Of a stretch of 64,000 nucleotides of DNA, positions 39,462 through 47,410 are shown one piece after another. The position numbers and the translations under genes were made by a program. The notes beneath the pieces are model-generated. The model had not been told where the DNA came from. It searched no databases and was given only the letters and a program-made list of their open reading frames with translations. The stretch comes from Collinsella sp944321445 (GTDB lineage Bacteria; Actinomycetota; Coriobacteriia; Coriobacteriales; Coriobacteriaceae): the NCBI RefSeq assembly GCF_030371825.1, contig NZ_JAUDDM010000001.1; one strand, written 5' to 3'. The stretch's first letter is position 1, and every line of letters begins with the position of its first letter.

Positions 39462-40415
39462 TTACGCGCCGAGCAGCGCCATGACATCCTCGCGGGCGGG
39501 CATGGACGGGATGCCGCCGCGACCGCGTACGCACAGCGAGGCAACCGCGTTGCCCATGCGCGCGAAGCCCGCTGCGTCATCGACCGTCACTGCGTCGGCA
39601 GCAAGGCCGCTCTCGACGAACGCCGCCAGGAAACCGCCCCAGAACGAGTCACCCGCACCCGTGGTGTCCACCACCTCGGCCGGGAAGCCGGGCACCTCGC
39701 GCACGCCGTCGGCGCAGCGCACGAGCGCGCCGGAACCGCCCAGCGTCACGGCCACGACCTTGGGGCCGCGGGCAAGCAGCGCGGCAGACGCCTCGACCGG
39801 ATCGGCATGCCCGGTCATAAGCTCGCACTCCTCATCGGAGATCTTGACGAGGTCCATGTCCGGCACGATGCTGCGCATGTACTCGGAGGCGAGCTCGGCA
39901 GAAGGCCACAGTTTCGCGCGGTAGTTGGGGTCATAGGACAGCGTGCAGCCGGCGTCGCGCGCGCACGCGATGGCAACAATCGTCGCCGTGCGCGCGGGCT
40001 CGTCGGTAAGCGACAGCGAGCCCACATGGAACACCTTGGAGTTGGCGATCACATCACGCGCAAGGTCGTCTGAGGAAATCTGCGTGTCCGCGCCCGGCTT
40101 GCGCGCAAACGAGAACGTGCGCTCGCCCGTGGGCGCGAGCGCCACGAAGGCGAGCGTGGTGAAGAAATTGGGATCGCTGATGAGGCCGGTGCAATCGATG
40201 CCCTCGCCCTCGAGGACGCCGCGCAGGAAATCGCCGTGCATGTCGCAGCCGACCTTGCCCATGAACGCGGTGGGATGCCCCAGGTGCTGAAGCGCCACCA
40301 ACACGTTAGCGGGAGCGCCGCCCGGGTTGCGCTCGAACAGCGACATTCCGTTGCCGGAGGTCCCCGCCTCCGTGAAATCGATCAGAACCTCACCCAAAGC
40401 CGTAACATCGAACAT
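39462..40415 (-). CDS. PfkB-family carbohydrate kinase (probable fructokinase)
   Basis: A 317-residue ribokinase-fold kinase. The substrate-binding N-terminus has NPGGAPANVLVAL near residue 31, and the ATP site/catalytic base motif DTTGAGDSFWGGF is near residue 252. Closest in layout to ScrK-type fructokinases, which phosphorylate fructose at O6; another sugar is possible. GGGAGG precedes ATG 40415. A LacI-like operator lies 24 bp upstream of the ATG, so expression is probably sugar-controlled, although no LacI gene or transporter is in the window. Confidence 0.9.
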   Translation of the reverse strand: MFDVTALGEVLIDFTEAGTSGNGMSLFERNPGGAPANVLVALQHLGHPTAFMGKVGCDMHGDFLRGVLEGEGIDCTGLISDPNFFTTLAFVALAPTGERTFSFARKPGADTQISSDDLARDVIANSKVFHVGSLSLTDEPARTATIVAIACARDAGCTLSYDPNYRAKLWPSAELASEYMRSIVPDMDLVKISDEECELMTGHADPVEASAALLARGPKVVAVTLGGSGALVRCADGVREVPGFPAEVVDTTGAGDSFWGGFLAAFVESGLAADAVTVDDAAGFARMGNAVASLCVRGRGGIPSMPAREDVMALLGA

Positions 40416-40438
40416 GGCGCCGCCTCCCAAAGTGAAAT

Positions 40439-40454
40439 GTGATATCGATACCAC
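40439..40454 (-). promoter_or_regulatory. LacI-family-like operator upstream of the sugar kinase
   Basis: GTGATATCGATACCAC is a 16-bp imperfect palindrome (14 of 16 positions symmetric) with the central CG typical of LacI-family operators. It lies between a minus-strand TATCAT (-10-like) and the ribosome binding site, a position for steric repression. Confidence 0.6.
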
Positions 40455-40524
40455 TATGATAACCGCACGTATGTGATACAGATATGACGATATGCGACAT
40501 GCCGGCCATTCGGATAGAACACAT

Positions 40525-40560
40525 GGGGCCCGGACGCGTGCTCGATGGCGTCCGGGCCCC
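40525..40560 (-). terminator. GC-rich hairpin after proA
   Basis: A 13-bp perfect stem (40525-40537 with 40548-40560); read on the minus strand, the tail has only scattered T, so it is a weak terminator or mRNA stabiliser. Confidence 0.5.
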
Positions 40561-40608
40561 GGATGGGATTCGTTACGGCGATCGCACCAGGCGGCGCGGC
40601 GCCTTGCG

Positions 40609-41895
40609 CTACGGGCGCACCTGACCAGTGCCGCGCACCAGGTATTTATAGGTGGTGAGCGCTTCTGCCGCGAACGGACCGCGCGCGTGCAGCTTCTGCG
40701 TGGAGATACCGATCTCGGCGCCCAAGCCAAACTCGCCGCCATCGGTGAAGCGCGTGCTCGCGTTGGCGTACACCGAGCTCGCGTCCACCTCGCGCAAGAA
40801 GCGCTCGCACGTCTGCTCGTCCTCGGCGATGATAGCCTCCGAGTGCATGGTGCCATAGCGGTTGATATGGGCGATCGCCTCGTCGAGACCGCTTACGCTC
40901 TTCACGGAAATCTCCATGGCAAGGTACTCACGACCCCAATCCTCCTCGGTGGCGGGCACGAACGCAACGCCTTCCTCAAGACCGAGCTCATGGCACACGG
41001 CGCACGCCGCCTCATCACCGTGGATGAGCACACCCGCGTCCGTGAGCTCGCGCAGCATGTCGGGCAGGAACGCTTGGGCGACCGATGCGTCCACCAGCAG
41101 CGACTCGCATGCGTTGCACACGCCTACGCGCTGGGTCTTAGCGTTCATCACGATGGGGCGCGCCTTGGCGAAGTCCGCGCTTTCATGCACGTAGATGTGG
41201 CAGTTGCCCGTACCCGTTTCGATCACCGGCACGAGCGACTCGCGCACGCAGCGCTGGATGAGGCCCGCGCCGCCGCGCGGGATGAGCACGTCAACGATGC
41301 CGCGCAGACTCATAAGGGCACCCGTGGCCTCGCGGTCGGTGGTCTCGATGATGGTCACGGCTTCGCGCGCAAAGCCAGATGCCTCCACGGCGTCTGCGAG
41401 CGCATGGGCGATGGCGACGCACGAGCGCTGGGCGAGCGAGCCCCCGCGCAGGATGCAAGCGTTGCCGGTACGGATGCAGATGCCCGCGGCGTCAGCAGTC
41501 ACGTTGGGACGCGCCTCGTAGACCATGGCGACGAGACCCAGCGGCACGCTCACCTTTTGCAGGTCGAGCCCCTGGTCGATGGTGCGGTGCTCCAGCACGC
41601 GGCCCACGGGGTCGGGCAGGTCGGCGAGCTTCTCCAGGCCAGCTGCCATGCCCTCGATGCGCTCGGGCGTGAGCAGCAGACGATCGAGCAGGCCCGCGTT
41701 CGTGCCCGCCGCGCGCGCCGCATCCATGTCCTGCGCGTTTGCATCCAGGATGTCTGTCTGACGCTCGCGCAGCGCCGTTGCCATGGCGCGGACGGCAGCC
41801 TGACGCGCCTCATCGCTCGCAAAGCCCAGCGGGCGCGACGCCTCCTTGGCCGCGCGCGCCAGCCCTTCCACATATGCCCTGATGTCTTGCGCCAT
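40609..41895 (-). CDS. proA: Glutamate-5-semialdehyde dehydrogenase (gamma-glutamyl phosphate reductase)
   Basis: A 428-residue ProA, which reduces gamma-glutamyl phosphate with NADPH in the second step of proline synthesis. The aldehyde dehydrogenase catalytic cysteine is in RVGVCNACESLL near residue 257, the stretch EARPNVTADAAG lies near 127, and GTGNCHIYVHE near 227. GAGGAGG precedes the ATG. Its partner proB lies 1.7 kb upstream on the same strand but is separated by an opposite-strand peptidase, so the two are in different transcripts. Confidence 0.97.
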   Translation of the reverse strand: MAQDIRAYVEGLARAAKEASRPLGFASDEARQAAVRAMATALRERQTDILDANAQDMDAARAAGTNAGLLDRLLLTPERIEGMAAGLEKLADLPDPVGRVLEHRTIDQGLDLQKVSVPLGLVAMVYEARPNVTADAAGICIRTGNACILRGGSLAQRSCVAIAHALADAVEASGFAREAVTIIETTDREATGALMSLRGIVDVLIPRGGAGLIQRCVRESLVPVIETGTGNCHIYVHESADFAKARPIVMNAKTQRVGVCNACESLLVDASVAQAFLPDMLRELTDAGVLIHGDEAACAVCHELGLEEGVAFVPATEEDWGREYLAMEISVKSVSGLDEAIAHINRYGTMHSEAIIAEDEQTCERFLREVDASSVYANASTRFTDGGEFGLGAEIGISTQKLHARGPFAAEALTTYKYLVRGTGQVRP

Positions 41896-42071
41896 TCGGT
41901 ACCTCCTCGCACGGAATTGCTCATGTCACCATGCTACCCGAATATGCGCGCGGTGCCGGCGCGGCGCCCCCACGTTGCCGGGACATTAATCAAGTTTGTA
42001 CCTGGCACCATCTTGTCGCTACTCTGTTGTGTATGACGCGATGAGTCCGAACCGTTTCTAAGGAGTCCCGC

Positions 42072-43484
42072 ATGGCACAGCTTGCAAGCTATCACGTTCC
42101 CGGCCTGTACGTCGAGGACCATTCCATTGACGTCCCGCTCGATTGGCGCGGCTTGGAGCCCGCGCTTCTTGCCATGGGACTCACCATGCGCGCCGGAGCC
42201 TTCCCTGCGCCCGTTCCCGGTGCGCCCGAGTCAATTAAGCTGTTCTACCGCGTGGTATGCGCGCCGGAACATGTGAGCGACGACCTGCCGCTGCTCGTGT
42301 ATTTCCAGGGCGGCCCCGGAGGTGCGTGCCCGCGACCCCTCTCCCCCACAAGCGACGGATGGATCGCCGAGGCCGTGAAACACTACCGCGTGATCCTGCC
42401 CGACCAGCGCGGCGTCGGCCGCAGCTCGCGCGTGAGCGGACGCACGATGGCGGAGCTGGGTGAGCGCGCAGAAGCCGCCGGTGCGGACCCCGTGCGCTCA
42501 CAGGCCGACTTCCTCAAGCGTTTCCTTGCCCCTTCCATCGTGCGCGACTTCGAGTACCTGCGCCTCACGCAATTCGGCGGCCGCCCGTGGACCACGCTGG
42601 GACAAAGCTACGGCGGCTTCATCACGCTGTCGTATCTGTCGAGCTATCCCACCGGCATCAAGGCGGCGTTCACCTGCGGCGGCATCCCGCACGTCCCCGC
42701 AAGCGCCGCAGAGGTCTACGCGCGCACCTTCCCGCGCATGGTCGCCAAGACGAAAGCCTATTACGACCGCTATCCGGGCGATGTTGAGCGCGTGGCGGCC
42801 GTCGCCGATATGGTGGAAGCCGGAAACATCGTCCTTCCCGATGGCAGCCCACTCACGGTCGAGCGCCTGCAGCTGCTGGGCAGCGACTTTGGCATGAAGC
42901 CGAGCTTCGAGCGCATGCATTGGCTGTTCGACACGGCATTTGAAGACGGCGACGGCGCGCTGGGGGCCACCGAGCCGCACCTGTCCGACGCCTTCCTCAT
43001 GGGCGCGCTCGACCGCACGACCACGCGCGCGAACCCGCTGTATTGGACGCTGCAGGAATTCATTTATGCCGACGGCACCTGCGCGCCCATCGGCTGGGCG
43101 GCCGCGGTGGAGAAAGCCGGACGCCCCGAGTTCAACGGCAACGCGCGTCCGCTCATGTTCACCGGCGAGGCGTGCTTCCCCTGGATGTTCGAGCAGATGC
43201 CGGAGCTTGCGCCCTTCGGCGCGGGCGTCAAACTGCTTATGGAGGACATCGAGTTCGACCCCGTGTACAACCCGGCACGCCTGGCGGCCAACGAGGTTCC
43301 GCTGCACGCGGCGGTGTACTTCGACGACATGTACGTCGATTCCGGCCTGCAGCTCGATACGCTTTCGCGCGTGGGCAACGCGCACCCCTGGGTCACGAAC
43401 GAATTCGAGCACGACGGGCTGCACGGCGACGCCGTGTTCCGCCGCCTCTACGAAGCGGCACGGGATGCCGGCCATCTGAGCTAA
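42072..43484 (+). CDS. Prolyl aminopeptidase-like alpha/beta hydrolase (S33)
   Basis: A 470-residue hydrolase, longer than the classic ~310-residue prolyl iminopeptidases and like the larger S33 group. The oxyanion-hole motif is YFQGGPGGACPR near residue 78, the DQRGVGRSS stretch near 115, the nucleophile elbow GQSYGG near 178, and the C-terminal catalytic His is probably in EFEHDGLHGD near 452. These enzymes release N-terminal proline from peptides. It sits between proA and proB, which supports a link to proline supply. AAGGAG precedes the ATG; no signal peptide, hence cytoplasmic. Confidence 0.88.
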   Translation: MAQLASYHVPGLYVEDHSIDVPLDWRGLEPALLAMGLTMRAGAFPAPVPGAPESIKLFYRVVCAPEHVSDDLPLLVYFQGGPGGACPRPLSPTSDGWIAEAVKHYRVILPDQRGVGRSSRVSGRTMAELGERAEAAGADPVRSQADFLKRFLAPSIVRDFEYLRLTQFGGRPWTTLGQSYGGFITLSYLSSYPTGIKAAFTCGGIPHVPASAAEVYARTFPRMVAKTKAYYDRYPGDVERVAAVADMVEAGNIVLPDGSPLTVERLQLLGSDFGMKPSFERMHWLFDTAFEDGDGALGATEPHLSDAFLMGALDRTTTRANPLYWTLQEFIYADGTCAPIGWAAAVEKAGRPEFNGNARPLMFTGEACFPWMFEQMPELAPFGAGVKLLMEDIEFDPVYNPARLAANEVPLHAAVYFDDMYVDSGLQLDTLSRVGNAHPWVTNEFEHDGLHGDAVFRRLYEAARDAGHLS

Positions 43485-43501
43485 ACAGCCATATCGGTCT
43501 T

Positions 43502-43620
43502 GTGCTGGCCTCCGTGGGAAAAAGGGGACAGGCACTTATTTCCCACCGGTGGGAAATAAGTGCCTGTCCCCTTTTTCCCAAAGTGGCGTCTCCCACCCCC
43601 GTCCCCACGGAGGCCAGCAC
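43502..43620. repeat. Large nested palindrome (family A) between convergent genes
   Basis: Outer 17-bp perfect arms (43502-43518 and 43604-43620) enclose an inner palindrome with 31-bp perfect arms (43515-43545 and 43550-43580) around CCGG. One arm contains GGGGACAGGCACTTATTTCCC, the family A core also found at 6331-6360. It may act as a bidirectional terminator for the peptidase gene and proB. Confidence 0.85.
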
Positions 43621-43630
43621 CCACGATGAA

Positions 43631-44755
43631 TCAGGCGAAGACGATGAGCTCGTCGCGATGGATCGCGGGCTTGCCGGCAAGAGCCGCAAGCAGGCGGTTC
43701 GCCGCGATTTCATCCTGGTGGCGCCCGGCCGCAAGCTTGAGCTCGTCAGAGCCAGCCTGCGCGAGGCCGCGCGCGATAACGAGGCCGCTCGGGTCGCGCA
43801 CATCGAGCGTGTCGCCCGCAGCGAAGTCACCCTCCACGCCCGTGATGCCCACCGGCAGCAGCGACGACCCGCGGCGCACGAGCGCATCCGCCGCGCCGGT
43901 ATCCACCGTGACGCTGCCGTGCGTCGCATCGCCCAGTGCAATCCACAGCTTGCGCGGCGCGATCTCGCACCGCCCCGCCGGCGGCACGAACAGCGTGCCC
44001 ACCGGCTCGCCATCCGCCAGGCGCACGAGCGCATCTGGCTCGGCTCCGCTACAAATCACGCTCGCAATGCCGGCAGTCATGAGGATGCGGCTCGCGCGAA
44101 TCTTCGTGATCATGCCGCCCGTTCCCACCGACGTCGACGAGTCGCCCGCCGAGGCGATGATGGCACCGTCGATCTTCTCGACGCGCGGAATGAAGCGCGC
44201 CGTGGGATCTTCCATGGGATTGGCGGTATAAAGCCCGTCGATATCCGACAGCGTGACGCACAGATCGGCCGACACCAGGCAGCTCACCAGCGCGGCAAGC
44301 GTGTCGTTGTCGCCGAAGCGAATCTCGTCGACCGTGACCGTGTCGTTCTCGTTCACGATGGGCACCACGCCGAGCTCCACCAAGCGCGTGAGCGTATCGC
44401 GCGCGTGCAAATAGGAGTTGCGGCGCGCGGTATCGTGCCGGGTGAGAAGCACGAGCGAAGTGAGCATGTCGAGCGCGCGGAACTCCTCGTCATAGGCTGC
44501 CGAAAGCACGCACTGTCCCACCGAGGCACAGGCCTGCAGGCTCGGCATATCGGTCGGTCGCGCATCGAATCCCAGTACCGGGGCGCCGCATGCGATAGCG
44601 CCGGAACTCACCACCACGAGCCGCCAACCGCGCTCGGCAAGACGCGCCGCCTGGTTTGCGAGGCCGGCGATGAAATCGCGGCACAGGGCGCGGTCCTTCC
44701 CGACAAGCGTCGAGGATCCGATCTTCACGACTATGGTCTTATAGCTGCGGGCCAC
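43631..44755 (-). CDS. proB: Glutamate 5-kinase
   Basis: A 374-residue ProB, which phosphorylates glutamate in the first step of proline synthesis. The amino-acid kinase domain starts KTIVVKIGSS (residue 6 on), with VVSSGAIACG near 48, NENDTVTVDEIRFGDND near 133, and GTGGMITKI near 208. A C-terminal PUA domain (about 270-374) is present, as in long ProB proteins. GTG 44755 is chosen because AAAGGGG precedes it and the kinase domain starts there. 69 bp downstream of pncB on the same strand. Confidence 0.96.
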   Translation of the reverse strand: MARSYKTIVVKIGSSTLVGKDRALCRDFIAGLANQAARLAERGWRLVVVSSGAIACGAPVLGFDARPTDMPSLQACASVGQCVLSAAYDEEFRALDMLTSLVLLTRHDTARRNSYLHARDTLTRLVELGVVPIVNENDTVTVDEIRFGDNDTLAALVSCLVSADLCVTLSDIDGLYTANPMEDPTARFIPRVEKIDGAIIASAGDSSTSVGTGGMITKIRASRILMTAGIASVICSGAEPDALVRLADGEPVGTLFVPPAGRCEIAPRKLWIALGDATHGSVTVDTGAADALVRRGSSLLPVGITGVEGDFAAGDTLDVRDPSGLVIARGLAQAGSDELKLAAGRHQDEIAANRLLAALAGKPAIHRDELIVFA

Positions 44756-44824
44756 GCGTGCCCCTTTCTCTTCATTCAAATCGGGGCAGGCCCTGCTGCC
44801 GCGGAACATATCGATATGCAAATG

Positions 44825-46324
44825 CTAGATGCGCTTCCAAGGGATGGCGGAACTTGTCGCAGCCATGCGCTCGCGCACGAGCTCGTCGCGGACGCGCGCG
44901 AGCCCCTGCTCCATGCCAACCATGTAGGACTGCGGATACAGGAAGCGCTTGTACACGGAGTCGAGCGAACCGAGTGCCGCGGCGCAGCGGGCGCGCGCGT
45001 CCTCGATCGCCTCGCGCGGAGCCACGGCAGCACCGTCACGCACCATGGGAACCAGCAGCTCACGACCCTCGAGGCCACTCACATCGGTCACGAGGGCGGC
45101 GTCGTTCACCGCGACGAGCGTTGTGCCCGCGCCCTCCACGTACGACTCGTCGAAGATCATGTCGCACACGGGGCTGCCCGCGTCGTCCACATAGCGGCGC
45201 ACCTGCTGGATACCCGGAATGGTGCGCTTATAGGGCTGCTCGGAAAGCTTGAGCACCGGCGTCCACGGGTCGGCCGTACCCGCGCGGTGCGCCGAGAGCT
45301 TGTACACGCAGCCCAGCGCCGGCTGGTCGTAGCAGGTGGCGAGCTTGGTGCCCACACCGAAGCTGTCAACGGGGGCGCCCTGGTCGAGCAGCGACTGAAT
45401 GGTGTACTCGTCGAGGTCGTTGGACACGACGATCTTCACGTAGTCGAGCCCCTCCTCATCGAAGCGGCCGCGCACATAGGCGGAGAGCTTCGCGAGGTCG
45501 CCCGAGTCGATGCGGATGCCCGACAGGCGCTCGCCGCGCTCCTCCATCTCCTTCGCCACGATGATGGCGTTTTCCACACCTTCGCGCACGTCATAGGTGT
45601 CGATGAGCAGCGTGCAGTTCTTGGGGCTCGAGCTCGCGAAAGCACGGAAGGCCTCGAGCTCGGTATCGAACGTCATGACCCAGCTGTGCGCATGCGTGCC
45701 CGACACGGGGATGCCGTAGCGGCGGCCCGCCAGCACGTTGGAGGTCGAAGCGCAGCCCGCCACGTAGCTCGCGCGCGCCACGGCCATGCCGCCGTCCGGA
45801 CCCTGAGCGCGGCGCAGGCCGAACTCCGCGACGGGGCGACCCTTGGCGGCCGCCACCACGCGCGCGGTCTTGGTGGCGACGAGCGTTTGAAACCCGATGG
45901 TGTTGAGCAGCGCCGTCTCGAGCAGCTGGCACTCAAGGGTGGAGCCGATCACGCGCACCATGGGCTCGCGCGGGAAGACGAGTTCGCCTTCCGGCACGGC
46001 GTCGATGTCGACATGCGGGCGGAATGCGCGCAGGTACTCCAGGAAATCCGGGTTGAACATGCGACCGCCGGCAGGCGCGGAAAGACCGGCCAGGTAGTCG
46101 ATGTCCTCGTCGGTGAAGCGCAGGTTCTCGACAAGCTCGGGAAGCTCGGCGGAGCCGCACATCACCGCGTAGGCGCTGCCGAAGGGATGGTCGCGATAGA
46201 ACGCGGTGAAGCATCCCTGCTCGTTCTCCTTTCCGTTTTCCCACAGTCCCTGGGCCATCGTGAGCTCATACAGGTCGGTGAGCATAGCGATGTCGGTCGG
46301 ATGCGAGACATCTGTCAAAGCCAT
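44825..46324 (-). CDS. pncB: Nicotinate phosphoribosyltransferase
   Basis: A 499-residue enzyme that joins nicotinate to PRPP in the NAD salvage (Preiss-Handler) pathway. The N-terminus has LTDLYELTMAQG (residues 15-26), the region with the autophosphorylated histidine is SGTHAHSWVM near residue 210, and the PRPP-binding IRIDSGDLAKLS is near 272. All family landmarks are intact. Upstream of proB in a probable shared transcript. Confidence 0.96.
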   Translation of the reverse strand: MALTDVSHPTDIAMLTDLYELTMAQGLWENGKENEQGCFTAFYRDHPFGSAYAVMCGSAELPELVENLRFTDEDIDYLAGLSAPAGGRMFNPDFLEYLRAFRPHVDIDAVPEGELVFPREPMVRVIGSTLECQLLETALLNTIGFQTLVATKTARVVAAAKGRPVAEFGLRRAQGPDGGMAVARASYVAGCASTSNVLAGRRYGIPVSGTHAHSWVMTFDTELEAFRAFASSSPKNCTLLIDTYDVREGVENAIIVAKEMEERGERLSGIRIDSGDLAKLSAYVRGRFDEEGLDYVKIVVSNDLDEYTIQSLLDQGAPVDSFGVGTKLATCYDQPALGCVYKLSAHRAGTADPWTPVLKLSEQPYKRTIPGIQQVRRYVDDAGSPVCDMIFDESYVEGAGTTLVAVNDAALVTDVSGLEGRELLVPMVRDGAAVAPREAIEDARARCAAALGSLDSVYKRFLYPQSYMVGMEQGLARVRDELVRERMAATSSAIPWKRI

Positions 46325-46458
46325 GGTTGCTCCTTACCGAAAACGCGTGAGGCGCGGCAACGGCCGGCGCGGGACGCAGGTGAACAGAGGGCCGGGCGCG
46401 CATGTCGATGCGCCCCGGCGCAGGCGAGGCAACCGGGTGCCCGCCGGGATGTTGACGA

Positions 46459-46875
46459 TTACACGATGCCGGCGTTGGACAGCCCGATCCACACAGCGCC
46501 TGCGATCACGAAGATGAACACCACCGCGATGATGATCTTCTGCGCCGGCGGCATGCGGGGGATGCCATCGTCGTCGGTATCGTCGGGAGTCATGACCATG
46601 CGCTGGCCGAAGGTGAGGTTGTCCGGATCGACCACCGGCGGGCGGTCGTCTGCGGGGCGCGGGCGCGGTGCAGGCTTGGGCACCGTCGGCGCCTCTGCCG
46701 GCTGGACGGGCTGCGCAGGCTGCTGGGCCGCACGGGATTCCGCACGCAAGGCTTCGAGCTCGGCGCGCTCTTTACGGGCGCGCTCCGCCTCCTCGCGGGC
46801 CGCCTTCTCGGCGCGCAGGGCCTCGAGCTCGGCGCGCTCCTCGTCGGTGAGCGGCGTGGATGTGGTATCGGCCAT
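46459..46875 (-). CDS. Small tail-anchored coiled-coil protein, unknown function
   Basis: 138 residues. The first ~50 are a charged coiled coil with an ERAELEALRAE repeat that occurs twice, followed by a Pro-rich linker (about 55-80) and a single C-terminal membrane helix (IIIAVVFIFVIAGAVWIGL, about 112-130). No signal peptide; the bulk is predicted to face the cytoplasm. GGAGG precedes ATG 46875. Not a recognised family. It has the same design as the much longer protein at 56630-58258. Confidence 0.75.
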   Translation of the reverse strand: MADTTSTPLTDEERAELEALRAEKAAREEAERARKERAELEALRAESRAAQQPAQPVQPAEAPTVPKPAPRPRPADDRPPVVDPDNLTFGQRMVMTPDDTDDDGIPRMPPAQKIIIAVVFIFVIAGAVWIGLSNAGIV

Positions 46876-46960
46876 ATGAGGCCTCCGATCTGTTGCCGGC
46901 ACGCTGTTGCAGCGACCGGGCGTTATCGTTTTCATTTTGTGCAGCAGTATAACCTGTTAG

Positions 46961-47400
46961 CTTGGGGAAAAGGATGCAGGGCACCGTTTTCCCAAGTGCC
47001 GGCGTGCAGAAACCGGGGACTTTGGGCGGATTTTTCAGCCCGGGTCGAGACAAACGGCTTTCTGACCTCGTATTTCAGCAGGTAGAAATGGTGCCGATAT
47101 GGACCCGGCGTTAAAAATCCGCCCAAAGCCCCCGGTTTTTGCATTAACCAACGCCCTTCTCCCTACGTCACATGGGGACAGGTTACTTTTGGTGAAAACC
47201 CTCGTGCTGAGTCGGGCAAGTGGGAGCGCTTCGGTTTCTCGCATGCAGAGGGTGTCTGTTGTTTCTACTTGCCCTTTCAATCGCTAGCAGCCGAAAAACT
47301 TGGCTGTTAGCGATCGAAAGGGCAAGTAGACCTGTTTGACACCCTTCGGAATCGGATTCTCATCCATGTGTATCACCAAAAGTGACCTGCCCCTATTTGG
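46961..47400. repeat. Cluster of nested palindromic elements (families B, C and D)
   Basis: A 440-bp non-coding block built of inverted repeats. Hairpin 46961-46996; family D arms 47010-47046 and 47102-47138 (37 bp, few mismatches); family B arms 47174-47195 and 47373-47393, enclosing family C arms 47264-47290 and 47304-47330 (27 bp, two mismatches). Family B and C cores recur at 55.0 and 62.9 kb. No open frame is credible here. Confidence 0.8.
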
Positions 47401-47410
47401 AAAGAAGACA

